From Paraburkholderia unamae (GTDB lineage: Bacteria > Pseudomonadota > Gammaproteobacteria > Burkholderiales > Burkholderiaceae): a DNA stretch of 64,000 nt. This document shows, piece after piece, positions 7,146 through 15,276 of this stretch. The DNA is taken from contig NZ_QLSU01000025.1 in NCBI RefSeq assembly GCF_003268775.1, positions 62,001-126,000 of the forward strand, written 5' to 3'. Positions within the stretch are counted from its first letter, which is position 1; each line of letters starts with the position of its first letter. The notes under the pieces were generated by a model that saw only the letters and a program-made list of their open reading frames with translations, had not been told where the DNA came from and ran no database searches. The position numbers and the translations under genes are program-made.

Positions 7146-8380
7146 TCACCCTCCTGTTCTGCTTGCCAGAGCGATACCAGTTGCTGGTCCACAATCTCTG
7201 AAAATCGGTCGTATGCCTCACGCGCGCGCTGATACGTCTTCAGGCTTCCCTGGTAGCGCGAGATGTCGTACACAGTGCCAAACTCGGCTGCCGCACTCTG
7301 GGTCACGGCCGTAGTCGGAATCTCGATCGGCAAAACCAAACCTTCGTAGGTCTTGTTGATCCAGTCCCGGACGATGGGCGTGGCCGCCTGGCTTTGATCG
7401 ACCTTGGCCAGCAACACATGGATGAAGTCGAAACTCTTCTGGAGCGCCGGTGCAACCTGTTGCATGCTTTCGGACAGGTCGGCAAAAAGGTTCCAGAACT
7501 GCGTTGACGACGCGTAATCCAGCGCGCTCGGCGGCGTGGGGACGATGAGTCCGTCTGCCGCCATGAAGGCATTGATGGTCAGGTACGACAGGGCAGGGGG
7601 CGTGTCGATGATGACAACGTCGTAGTACTCGAGCAGCGGTTCGAGGCCCTTGTTCAACACGTTCCAGAACTGGAAAGACTGATCCTTCGACTGCTTGAAC
7701 GGCAGAAAAAACTCCGCGCCGAAGAGCGCGGCGCTTGCCGGAATCAGGTGGATGCCGTCCCAGTACGTGCCCTGAACGGCGTACTCCAGATCGGTCTGGT
7801 CCCCGTAGATCAGCGGGAGGACGGTTTGTTCGTCTGTCACTTCGCTGTCGGCCAGGATGCCGTTGAGTGCCGTGAGCGATGCCTGCGGGTCGAGGTCGAC
7901 CAGCAGAACCTTGCGCCCAAACAGCGAGAGGCCCTGGGCGAGCGTCATCGCGGTCGTGGTTTTACTCACGCCGCCCTTGAAGTTACCAATGGCGATCTTC
8001 TTGCCGAGCACGCCTTCCGGGCGCTTCACGTACGGGGCGACGCGGTCGATCCAGACGCGTGTTTCCTGCAACGTGAATTCGCGGCTGCGGCTGTGGCGCA
8101 GCGTACCCTGCGGGAGGTCTGGTTCGGTGCGCGAAAGGTAGTGCATTCGCTGCCTGTCGAGATGACATAGTTCAGCGACTTGCGTTGTGGTAAAAACAGG
8201 GGGATGCTTACGCGGATGCGGCGCCAGCATGCTTTCGCGCACGTCGATCAGCATGCCGCTCGCGTTGACTGCAATTTCCTTGATGTCGGAAAGCGGTCGG
8301 CGCTTCGGTGCGCTCTTCAGCTGGATGGACATCTGCGATGCCGGTCCCTTTGTAGCGCGCGGGCGTGCGACGGTATTCAT
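7142..8380 (-). CDS. parA: ParA-family partition ATPase with N-terminal DNA-binding domain
   Basis: Partition motor protein, 412 residues, the size of P1-type (type Ia) ParA proteins that also repress their own operon. An N-terminal helix-turn-helix lies at about 62-85 (FTTTQVAELCHLDRQRMHYL). The deviant Walker A is KGGVSKTT (135-142), followed by LLVDLDPQAS (about 159-168) and VIIDTPPAL. GGGAG lies about nine bases before the ATG. The upstream promoter has TTGCAC and TATTCT with a perfect palindrome in the spacer, so autorepression by the N-terminal domain is likely. Confidence 0.92.
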   Translation of the reverse strand: MNTVARPRATKGPASQMSIQLKSAPKRRPLSDIKEIAVNASGMLIDVRESMLAPHPRKHPPVFTTTQVAELCHLDRQRMHYLSRTEPDLPQGTLRHSRSREFTLQETRVWIDRVAPYVKRPEGVLGKKIAIGNFKGGVSKTTTAMTLAQGLSLFGRKVLLVDLDPQASLTALNGILADSEVTDEQTVLPLIYGDQTDLEYAVQGTYWDGIHLIPASAALFGAEFFLPFKQSKDQSFQFWNVLNKGLEPLLEYYDVVIIDTPPALSYLTINAFMAADGLIVPTPPSALDYASSTQFWNLFADLSESMQQVAPALQKSFDFIHVLLAKVDQSQAATPIVRDWINKTYEGLVLPIEIPTTAVTQSAAAEFGTVYDISRYQGSLKTYQRAREAYDRFSEIVDQQLVSLWQAEQEGE

Positions 8381-8480
8381 TGGTTAGCTCCCAATTAGCC
8401 TCCCGGTGCGAGTTTCGCTTCCGAGTATTCGTTTCAACAAAGAAATCGAAAATGAGCTACTGCGTGTTGAATTTCACAGA

Positions 8481-8517
8481 AGAATAGAGGTTAACCTCGG
8501 GCTGTGCAAGTTAACTT
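8481..8517 (-). promoter_or_regulatory. parA promoter with two GTTAAC-core operator palindromes
   Basis: On the minus strand TTGCAC (8509-8504) and TATTCT (8486-8481) are 17 bases apart. The 12-bp palindrome GAGGTTAACCTC (8487-8498) fills the spacer next to the -10 box and AAGTTAACTT (8508-8517) overlaps the -35 box. Their centres are exactly 20 bp apart, about two helical turns. The start would be near 8474, leaving a leader of about 95 bases. Confidence 0.65.
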
Positions 8518-8841
8518 TTCGGTCTGTCACCATCTTGAAACCCGCTTCGCTCCTGGGGTTGCCGGAAAAACCTCGAAACTGGTTCAGTAGCTCGTCAGTT
8601 TTTGAGATCCGGATGGCCGCTGCGGACGGGTTTTCAGTGGCAGATTGGGGCGTCAGCGATGCAACTGCGTGGTTGCAGAGCGTTGGATGGCGGTGGAAAC
8701 GGCCGCTTGGGCCGCGCGCCAGCATGACGCAGGGCCGACTGGGGTCCCGTGTCTATGATTCGTTGGTTTTGGAACATTTGGCCGATCATTCGGCCGATCG
8801 CCCGTTTGAGCGTCTAATCGCTCGTCCGGGGATCAGACGTT

Positions 8842-8925
8842 GTGAAACAATCGGCGACAAATCAGCGAATTGCTGAATGGAAATATAATCAATGGGTTAG
8901 CGTGAATCGCGCCCCATTGTTTCAC
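8842..8925. repeat. Widely spaced 10-bp inverted repeat
   Basis: GTGAAACAAT (8842-8851) and ATTGTTTCAC (8916-8925) are separated by 64 bases that include an AT-rich run. The arms contain GTGAAAC/GTTTCAC, the half-site of chromosomal parS, but not as an adjacent pair. Significance uncertain. Confidence 0.35.
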
Positions 8926-9021
8926 GCGCCAGGCGTATTCGGCGCCGGATGAAGCCGGGCGATCAACATGGGCGCGCCGTGCTTGCAGTCATTTCCGTAA
9001 TTCACAAGCTCAATGTGATTT

Positions 9022-9056
9022 TTGCTACGTAATGTGTAGTGCATTACATGTAGCAA
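9022..9056. repeat. 35-bp imperfect inverted repeat, TA-operator-like
   Basis: TTGCTAC (9022-9028) pairs with GTAGCAA (9050-9056), and GTAATG (9029-9034) with CATTAC (9042-9047), with a two-base bulge. The centre (TGTAGTGCATTACA) recalls operators of ribbon-helix-helix antitoxins. No toxin or antitoxin gene follows, so it could be the leftover control region of a lost module. Confidence 0.35.
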
Positions 9057-9442
9057 GTCATTATCACGCTGGAACGCCGGCCCGAGGCGAGGGCAGTCAT
9101 CAAGAAGAGAAGGGTTGCCGAACAGCGAAGCGGCGCCACGCGCAACCTGATAGGTGACGCGCTGGCGTCAACCGCCGTAGTTCAGACAGGCAATCTCCAC
9201 GCATCGACTGTGGTGCCGCCCGGGTAGCCGGCGAGACTTGGTGCAAACCATCGTCTTCAGGTCATCGACGACACGCGCGGGCAGGTCTACCCACGCCGCG
9301 CGAAAGAAAGTCGCGCCAGGCATTCGCGCATGCCATAGATCGCGACTAAATGGTCAATCGAGGTGCTCGGGGAACTATGGCGCAATTCGGATCCGGCCGA
9401 ACCCGCTACAGGTGAGCCCGGCCGTCATCGCCACACTCGCCC

Positions 9443-10882
9443 TTAACGCGGTAACCACACCGGCTCGCCGCTGCCCAGTTCAGGAGTCGTCCCGAACCAC
9501 GTGCACGGTGTTTCCGACATGCGCAAGACCGGCCCGAGCGTTTTCAGGTCGCCGTACACGGTGCCGTCGCTGCGGACCGCGAGCGCTTCGAACTCGGCCG
9601 GAGTCAGGCCGCCGGGCGCATTGGCGAAGTCATCCAGCAGACCCTGACGTTGCAGCAGCATGGCGGACTGACAAAGCGACACCTGCACACGATAGGTGCC
9701 GCCTTCGCGGGCGCGCCGCGCGAGCGCGATCAACGCGCCGAACGTGGCGAGGAAGCCGGTGAGGAAGTCGCAGGTGAACACGGGCGTGAGTTGCGGTCTA
9801 CCCGCGCCGGTCGCGAGCCCCTGCGTTACGCACATGCCGGTGACCGCCTGAGCGACCTGATCCCAGCCGGCGCGATCCGCGAAGGGGCCGCCGGAACCGA
9901 AGCAGTTCACGGAAACGTGAATCAGGCCGGGGCGCAGCCTGACCAGTTCGTCCACGCCAAAGCCGTGTGCGGCGAGCCGGTCCGGGCGATAGCCGTCGAT
10001 CACGACGTCGGCGTCTTTGACGAGATCGCGCAATCGCGCGGCTTCCTCCGCGCGGCCCATGTCGAGGAAGCAACTGCGCTTGCCGTGACTCGTGTCGCGC
10101 ACAAACGAAGGGACCTGTGGCAGTTGCGAAGCGGTGACCATCAGCACGTCCGCGCCATGCTCGGCCATCCCCAGCCCGGCAGTCGGCCCCGCGAGAATGC
10201 GCGTGTGGTCGAGCACGCGGATGCCGGACACGGGACGCTCGCCGGTCGGCAGGGGTTCCGGTTCGCCCTCGGCGAGCTTGGTGATCTCGACCACGGGCCG
10301 GCTTGCCAGATACGCACCGTGTGGATGCGCCAGCCATTCCTCAGGTGTGCGAACCTTGCCCGCGCAGGCTTGCGCGGCGGCGATGGCGTCTTCAAGTGCG
10401 TCCGAATCCCAGCGCGCCACGCCGGCACGGACCGACTCGACCGTGCTTTGGCTGTCGAGCACATCGAGCACCCGGCGTTCAAGGTGCGCGAGATTGGTAT
10501 GCGGCAACACCCAGCGGCCGTCGCGCGCCTGCCATGGCTGCGTGAGCGAGACCATGTGCTTCATCGCGTCGGAATAGGGAATCGGCCGGTATTCGCCGTG
10601 CTCATCGCGCCGCAATGTCATGTCGCCGCCGTAGCGCGAGGTTGCCGCCGCGGCGCGCACGTCAATGCTGATTGCCTGCCTGCGCCCGGTGCGCAGTTCC
10701 CAAAGGTCGTTCGCCGCGACGCCGCGCGCCGCAAGCACGCCTGCCGACGTTTCGCCGATCCGGAATGGCGACGCGTAGAGCGGGTCCGAACCGGTGATAT
10801 GGACCTCGTCGGCGCCAGGCGGCGTGCCGCCGCGGATGGCCATGAGTTCGGCGTAGGCGCCGTTCCTGTGTAGTGCGTTCAT
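9443..10882 (-). CDS. CaiB/BaiF family (class III) CoA-transferase
   Basis: Transfers CoA between carboxylic acids in the cytoplasm. 479 residues, longer than the usual 380-430. The recognisable part begins at about residue 215 (SGIRVLDHTRILAGPTAGLGMAEHGADVL), with RSCFLDM, VVIDGYRPDRL and HVSVNCFGSGGPF typical of the CaiB fold. Here the N-terminal 200 residues form a diverged half and the canonical half comes second, as in double-domain members. It is the last gene of a minus-strand operon with an SSS symporter and DUF485 protein, so it likely activates the imported acid. Donor and acceptor are unknown. Confidence 0.85.
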   Translation of the reverse strand: MNALHRNGAYAELMAIRGGTPPGADEVHITGSDPLYASPFRIGETSAGVLAARGVAANDLWELRTGRRQAISIDVRAAAATSRYGGDMTLRRDEHGEYRPIPYSDAMKHMVSLTQPWQARDGRWVLPHTNLAHLERRVLDVLDSQSTVESVRAGVARWDSDALEDAIAAAQACAGKVRTPEEWLAHPHGAYLASRPVVEITKLAEGEPEPLPTGERPVSGIRVLDHTRILAGPTAGLGMAEHGADVLMVTASQLPQVPSFVRDTSHGKRSCFLDMGRAEEAARLRDLVKDADVVIDGYRPDRLAAHGFGVDELVRLRPGLIHVSVNCFGSGGPFADRAGWDQVAQAVTGMCVTQGLATGAGRPQLTPVFTCDFLTGFLATFGALIALARRAREGGTYRVQVSLCQSAMLLQRQGLLDDFANAPGGLTPAEFEALAVRSDGTVYGDLKTLGPVLRMSETPCTWFGTTPELGSGEPVWLPR

Positions 10883-10918
10883 GCTGTTTGCCTTGTGACG
10901 AGAGGGATTCGGGTGGGA

Positions 10919-12511
10919 TTAGGAGAGTTCGCCGGCGGGTACGCGCGCCGGGCTGCGTTCGAGCAGCGAGACCACGATGCCGACCGCGAACGCGAGCGGC
11001 ACGGTGATGATGGCGGGCGGGTCGATCGGCACCGCGGGAGCCGGAAAGCCGAGCACGGCAACCCAGATCGACGGGCCCAGGATCGTCAGCAGCAACGATG
11101 CGGCGAGACCCGCGCCGCCGCCGCACAGCGCGCCGAGTGTCGTGAAGCGCTTCCAGTAGATCGCGAGGATGAGCACCGGGAACGTGGACGAGCACGAAAT
11201 CGAGAACGCCAGGCTGATCATGTACGCGATGTTTTGCGTCCTGAATGCAAGGCTCAGGGCGACGGCGATAGCGCCGATCAGGACGACCGCGATCTTCATC
11301 ACGGTCATTTCCGTCTTCTCCGCTTTTTCGGGGTCGTGACGGTGTCGGGTCAGGGCGCCGCAAATGTCGTGGCTGATGGCGGTCGCGCCCGACAAGGTGA
11401 GCCCGGAGACGACTGCGAGTATCGTCGCGAAGGCCACGGCCGCGAGAAAGCCGAACAGCGCGTCGCCGCCCAGCACGTAGGCCAGATGCAGTGCGGCCGT
11501 GTTGCCGCCGCCGATCAGGCCGCCGTGCGCGTCGAGGAACTGCGGATGCTTGCGCAGCAAATAGAGCGCACCAAACCCGATGATGAAAATCATGGCGTAG
11601 AAGCTGTTCATCAGGATGGTGGCCCACAGCACCGAGCTGCGCGCGGCCTTCGCGTCGGGAACGGTGAAGAAGCGCATCAACACGTGCGGCAGGCCGGCCG
11701 TGCCGAGCATGAGCGCGATACCCAGCGAAAACGCCGAAAGCGGACTCTTCGAGAACGAGGCCGGGGCGAGAATGCCGTGACCCGCCTTGTGCACCGCGGT
11801 GGAATCCGCAAGCAGCGCGCCATAGCTGAAGCCGGTTTGTTTCAGCACGAGCACGCAGAGCAGTGCGCAGCCGGAAATCATCAGTACGGCCTTGATGATC
11901 TGCACCCACGTAGTCGCCATCATGCCGCCGAAGGTGACATACAGGATCATGAGCGCGCCGACCAGCAGCACTGCATATAGATAGTCGATGCCGAACAGGA
12001 TTTCGATCAGTTGCCCTGCGCCCACCATTTGAGCGACGAGGTAGAACAGCACGATAATCAGTGAAGCGCACGCGGAAAACACACGTATCGAAGGGCCGTT
12101 CAAACGCGCACCGACGACGTCGATAAACGTATATCGCCCCAGTTTGCGCATGCGGCTTGCCATCAGGAACACGACGATAGGCAGTCCTGTGGTGTAGCCC
12201 ACGGCGTACACGAGACCGTCGAAGCCCTTGAAGAACACGAGCGCGGTCAGCCCGAGCAGCGCGCCGGCGGACATCGCGTCGCCGGCGATGGCGAGACCGT
12301 TCTGAAGGCCGGTGATCTGCCCACCCGCGGTGTAATAGTCGCTTGCGGTGCGGGTGCGCCTGGCGGCCCACCACGTAATGCCGAGCGTGATGGCGATAAT
12401 GCCCAGAAAGAGCGCGATGGCGATGCCGCTCGTGGCCTGTGCATGCATGCCGGCAGCCATTGCATTCGAGGCGAGGCCCGGCAGAATAAGCAATAAACAA
12501 AGGGCTTTCAC
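10919..12511 (-). CDS. Sodium/solute symporter, ActP (acetate permease) type
   Basis: Inner-membrane SSS-family carrier, 530 residues, about 13 transmembrane segments after a cleavable-looking signal (VKALCLLLILPGLASNAMA). The SSS core includes DYYTAGGQITGLQNGLAIAGDAMSAG and SGLTLSGATAISHDI. The GTG at 12511 is chosen because GGAG lies just upstream and this start gives the signal peptide; it is one base after the DUF485 stop. A DUF485 gene followed by an SSS carrier is the yjcH-actP arrangement of acetate uptake in enterobacteria. The adjacent CoA-transferase suggests a short carboxylate substrate. Confidence 0.87.
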   Translation of the reverse strand: MKALCLLLILPGLASNAMAAGMHAQATSGIAIALFLGIIAITLGITWWAARRTRTASDYYTAGGQITGLQNGLAIAGDAMSAGALLGLTALVFFKGFDGLVYAVGYTTGLPIVVFLMASRMRKLGRYTFIDVVGARLNGPSIRVFSACASLIIVLFYLVAQMVGAGQLIEILFGIDYLYAVLLVGALMILYVTFGGMMATTWVQIIKAVLMISGCALLCVLVLKQTGFSYGALLADSTAVHKAGHGILAPASFSKSPLSAFSLGIALMLGTAGLPHVLMRFFTVPDAKAARSSVLWATILMNSFYAMIFIIGFGALYLLRKHPQFLDAHGGLIGGGNTAALHLAYVLGGDALFGFLAAVAFATILAVVSGLTLSGATAISHDICGALTRHRHDPEKAEKTEMTVMKIAVVLIGAIAVALSLAFRTQNIAYMISLAFSISCSSTFPVLILAIYWKRFTTLGALCGGGAGLAASLLLTILGPSIWVAVLGFPAPAVPIDPPAIITVPLAFAVGIVVSLLERSPARVPAGELS

Positions 12512-12512
12512 T

Positions 12513-12818
12513 TCACTCTCCTGCGCCGCTGTTGGCAACGCCGACGTACACGGCGGTCAATACGATTCCGCATGCGATGACCGCCAGTCCGCTCAGAAAG
12601 GAAAGCGGAATGCCGATGTCGAAAACGTCTTTTTCCAGCAGTGCGGGATGAAACGTGCATAGCGAGATAAACGTGAAAAACACGGCGACCTGAATGACGG
12701 TCAAGGTGATGCCGAGGCCGGTGTGTTCGTCGCGGTCGGATGACGACGCGCAGAGGGGGATGCCTGCAGTATCCATAGTGGGTGTGCGCTTGGCGAGCGT
12801 CTCGGGTAGTGGGTTCAA
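12513..12818 (-). CDS. DUF485 small membrane protein (YjcH-like)
   Basis: 101-residue inner-membrane protein with two transmembrane segments (about 38-57 and 73-94), the layout of DUF485 proteins that accompany ActP-type symporters. The TTG at 12818 has GGGAG five bases upstream; an in-frame ATG at 12776 lacks one, so the TTG is preferred though the residues added are not conserved-looking. Expressed with the symporter, to which it is adjacent by one base. Precise role in the family is unsettled. Confidence 0.78.
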   Translation of the reverse strand: MNPLPETLAKRTPTMDTAGIPLCASSSDRDEHTGLGITLTVIQVAVFFTFISLCTFHPALLEKDVFDIGIPLSFLSGLAVIACGIVLTAVYVGVANSGAGE

Positions 12819-13235
12819 ACATGCTCCCGGCCGGTGCGGTCAGGAGGAGGAAGTGCGTAAACACGCCGGAGGCGACGCAGGGGGTATGCCACTGACCCGC
12901 GCGTTCACTCGTGGAGATAGAAGCCATTCGATTGAATGATGGCTCGCCGCTTTTTAACGGCGTATCTGGGCAAACAGCACGCCTGAATCCGCTTTCGTGC
13001 GGCAATTCAATGCACGACACAGGCGTGACTTGTGCACCACAGTCGAACTGCCGCTGTGGGTGATGCGTCAATCGCGGGCGGTGAAGTGACGTCGCGGTGC
13101 ATTTTCCGGTTTCAAACCACCCGGTAGCCATGGCATGAACATTGCCCGCTTCCACGCGTGTTCAGCGCGACGTCATCCGGTCAAAACGCTGAACGCGTGT
13201 TGTCTGGAATCGAACATCTGGGGAGGGCGGATTGC
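12819..13235. other. Divergent control region, symporter operon / LysR
   Basis: About 417 bases without a gene, holding the promoters of the DUF485-symporter-CoA-transferase operon (leftward) and the LysR gene (rightward). A small hairpin, CGCCG and CGGCG around CTTTTTAA, lies near 12942-12961. No clear LysR box could be fixed by eye. Confidence 0.5.
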
Positions 13236-14180
13236 ATGGATTCAGGAGATCTGACTTATTTCGCGGCGGTGGCGCGCACGGGAAGCATCACCAAGGCGGC
13301 GTTGTTTCTGGATACCGTGCAGTCCAATGTCACCCAACGGATTCGCCGTCTGGAGGAAGAACTCGGCGTACCGCTATTCCATCGTCATGGTCGAGGCGTG
13401 TCGCTCACGCCCGCGGGATCGCAACTGCTTCCCTACGCCAGCCAGATCGATCACATGATGGTCGAGGCGCGCCGCGCCATTGTCAGCGAATCGACGCCGG
13501 GCGGCATCCTGCGCATCGGCTCGATGGAGTCGACCGCCGCCGCCCGCTTGCCGGACGCGCTCGTCGACTATGCGCTGGAGTATCCACGAGTCGACATCTC
13601 GCTCTCGACGGGGACGTCGCAGTCCTTGATCGAGGACGTGCTCGAACGGCGAATCGAAGGCGCGCTGGTGTGCGCACCGGTCGATCACGTCGATCTGGTA
13701 TCGGAAGGCCTCGTGACCGAGGAACTGGTCGTGGTGACCGCGCCCTGGGTCCGGCACGCCCAGCATGGTCACCGCTACCCATGGGCCGAGTCGCGCGGCG
13801 AGCTGAAGATCGCCATCTTCCGTCACGGCTGTGCGTATCGCGAGCGCCTCGAACGCCTCTTGATTCGCAGAGGCGTGACCAGCATCAAGCGCATGGAACT
13901 GGGCACGCTCGACGGGTTGCTGGGTTGCGTTCGCGCGGGCCTTGCGATCAGTCTGCTGCCGAGGTCGGTTGTCGCGCCAATGGCCGAGGCGGGCAAGATC
14001 GCCATTCATGCGCTGCCGGACGACGAGGGTGTGGCCGAAACGCTGCTCGTGCGCCGCCGCGACGTATTTCTGTCGCTCGCGCTGAAGTGTTTCATCGACA
14101 CACTGCGCGAACACTTCGGGACGGCGGCCGAGGCGCAGCCTCGCGCCGGTGAGGTGCCGCGCGAAGTCTCCACGCGCTAG
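13236..14180 (+). CDS. LysR family transcriptional regulator
   Basis: 314 residues, normal LysR length. N-terminal winged helix-turn-helix at about residues 18-37 (SITKAALFLDTVQSNVTQRI) followed by RLEEELGVPLFHRHGRGVSLT, then a co-inducer domain from about residue 90 (GILRIGSMESTAAARLPDAL). ATG at 13236 has GGGAGG ten bases before it; the longer frame from 13158 has no such site. Divergent from the symporter/CoA-transferase operon and therefore its probable regulator. The inducer is unknown, probably the imported acid or its CoA ester. Confidence 0.92.
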   Translation: MDSGDLTYFAAVARTGSITKAALFLDTVQSNVTQRIRRLEEELGVPLFHRHGRGVSLTPAGSQLLPYASQIDHMMVEARRAIVSESTPGGILRIGSMESTAAARLPDALVDYALEYPRVDISLSTGTSQSLIEDVLERRIEGALVCAPVDHVDLVSEGLVTEELVVVTAPWVRHAQHGHRYPWAESRGELKIAIFRHGCAYRERLERLLIRRGVTSIKRMELGTLDGLLGCVRAGLAISLLPRSVVAPMAEAGKIAIHALPDDEGVAETLLVRRRDVFLSLALKCFIDTLREHFGTAAEAQPRAGEVPREVSTR

Positions 14181-14204
14181 CCGCCCGCAACCGGCCGAGC
14201 GTTT

Positions 14205-14927
14205 TCACGGCGAGCGCGCGCCGCTCGCACGCAGAATCATGCGCACGACTTCCTCGGTCGTCGCCTCGAAGGCCTTTGCCGATAGCGCGCGCTTGCCCGA
14301 GAGCGCGCGAATCTGCGCCTCGAAATCGGCATAGTGCTGCGTGGTCGCCCAGATCATGAAGAGCAGCGCTTGCGGATCGACGCTCGCGAGCAGGCCCTGG
14401 GCGATCCATTGGTCGATCAGCTTCACGCGCGTTTCCATCCACGGCTTCACACGCTCCAGCAGAATGTCCTGCATGTGCGTCGCGCCGCTGATGATCTCAT
14501 TGGCCCACACCTTCGAGCCGAGCGGCCTGCGCCGCGAAAGCGCCATCTTCGCGCGCACGTAGCCGCCAATCGCTTCGACCGGATCGTCGCTCGCATCGAA
14601 CGTGTCGGCAGCGGCGTTCCATTCCTCGAACAGATCGTCGAGCACGCGCCAGTACAGCGCCAGCTTGGTTGGGAAGTAGTAGTGCAGATTGGCCTTCGGC
14701 AAGCCCGCGCGCTCCGCGATCAGCGCGGTGCTCGCGCCTTCGAAACCGCGCTCGGCGAATACGGCCTCGGCGCAGGCGAGCAGATGCGCTTCGTTCGATG
14801 CGCGAATCGAGGCCTTGCGCCGCTGCGGCTTGTGCGCCGCGTCAGCGGCTTCCTGCCTTTCCCGCACCTGCCCGGCGGCGCGCGGCGCAATGGCTGTGGT
14901 TCGCGTGGTCGTTTCGTCGTCGCGCAT
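14205..14927 (-). CDS. rutR: TetR family regulator of pyrimidine catabolism (RutR-like)
   Basis: 240-residue repressor resembling E. coli RutR, which senses uracil and thymine. The helix-turn-helix is at about residues 66-90 (GASTALIAERAGLPKANLHYYFPTKLALYW). The C-terminal ligand domain keeps the RutR-type stretch PQALLFMIWATTQHYADFEAQI. The N-terminal extension of about 40 residues is basic and disordered-looking. ATG at 14927 is preceded by an in-frame GTG. It is divergent from the pyrimidine operon starting at 15277, and a perfect CCTGTCC/GGACAGG palindrome lies between them, the likely operator. Confidence 0.85.
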   Translation of the reverse strand: MRDDETTTRTTAIAPRAAGQVRERQEAADAAHKPQRRKASIRASNEAHLLACAEAVFAERGFEGASTALIAERAGLPKANLHYYFPTKLALYWRVLDDLFEEWNAAADTFDASDDPVEAIGGYVRAKMALSRRRPLGSKVWANEIISGATHMQDILLERVKPWMETRVKLIDQWIAQGLLASVDPQALLFMIWATTQHYADFEAQIRALSGKRALSAKAFEATTEEVVRMILRASGARSP

Positions 14928-15276
14928 CACATTCGGTCCGTTCTGAAGAAAAGAGGCGCGGCGCGGTGGTCCGCGTGCATGCCGGGTTCATTGTAGTCAC
15001 GATGTAAGCGTCTCGTGCATTCGCGAGCCTTGGGGAAAACGCGTGGACGCACGCGGCCCTTTTTCGCGCACTGCAACATCGGTGGCACGCTTCTCGCTGG
15101 TAATACCGCATTGAATTCGCGAAGTTTATCGCCTACAACCTGTCCAATCGGACAGGATTCGAAGAGCGGGGTTTCGCGACCCGCGAAGCGCCATCGAAGC
15201 GTGCACCGCCCTGGTTCCTCGCGCCCCGAACAGTGGCATGAGTGCACGGTTGACGAACATGCACAGGAGAGTACGT
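14928..15276. other. Divergent control region of pyrimidine operon
   Basis: About 350 bases without a gene between the RutR-like regulator and the carbamoylase gene. It carries the perfect palindrome at 15139-15156 and the ribosome-binding site of the carbamoylase near 15265-15270. Confidence 0.6.
15139..15156. promoter_or_regulatory. Candidate operator for the RutR-like repressor
   Basis: CCTGTCC (15139-15145) and GGACAGG (15150-15156) flank AATC. It is the only perfect palindrome of this length in the divergent gap, 121 bases before the carbamoylase start. The size suits a TetR-family dimer; sequence differs from the E. coli RutR site (TTGACCA-n2-TGGTCAA). Confidence 0.55.

Larger units (their letters stand above)
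8381..9442. other. Gap of about 1.06 kb upstream of parA
   Basis: No convincing gene; the frame at 8406-8876 overlaps the parA promoter and reads as non-coding. Contents seen: the parA promoter and two GTTAAC-core palindromes (8481-8517), a 10-bp inverted repeat GTGAAACAAT/ATTGTTTCAC at 8842-8925, an AT-rich run around 8880-8900, and a long imperfect inverted repeat at 9022-9056. This may include origin or partition sequences. Confidence 0.5.

Noticed and set aside
8778..8802. Direct repeat GGCCGATC as an origin iteron
   Set aside because: Only two short copies, consistent with chance in GC-rich DNA.
8406..8876. 156-codon frame on the + strand
   Set aside because: Covers the parA promoter and palindromes; translation is not protein-like.
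12513..12822. ATG at 12822 as start of the DUF485 gene
   Set aside because: It is in a different frame and opens a non-protein-like translation.
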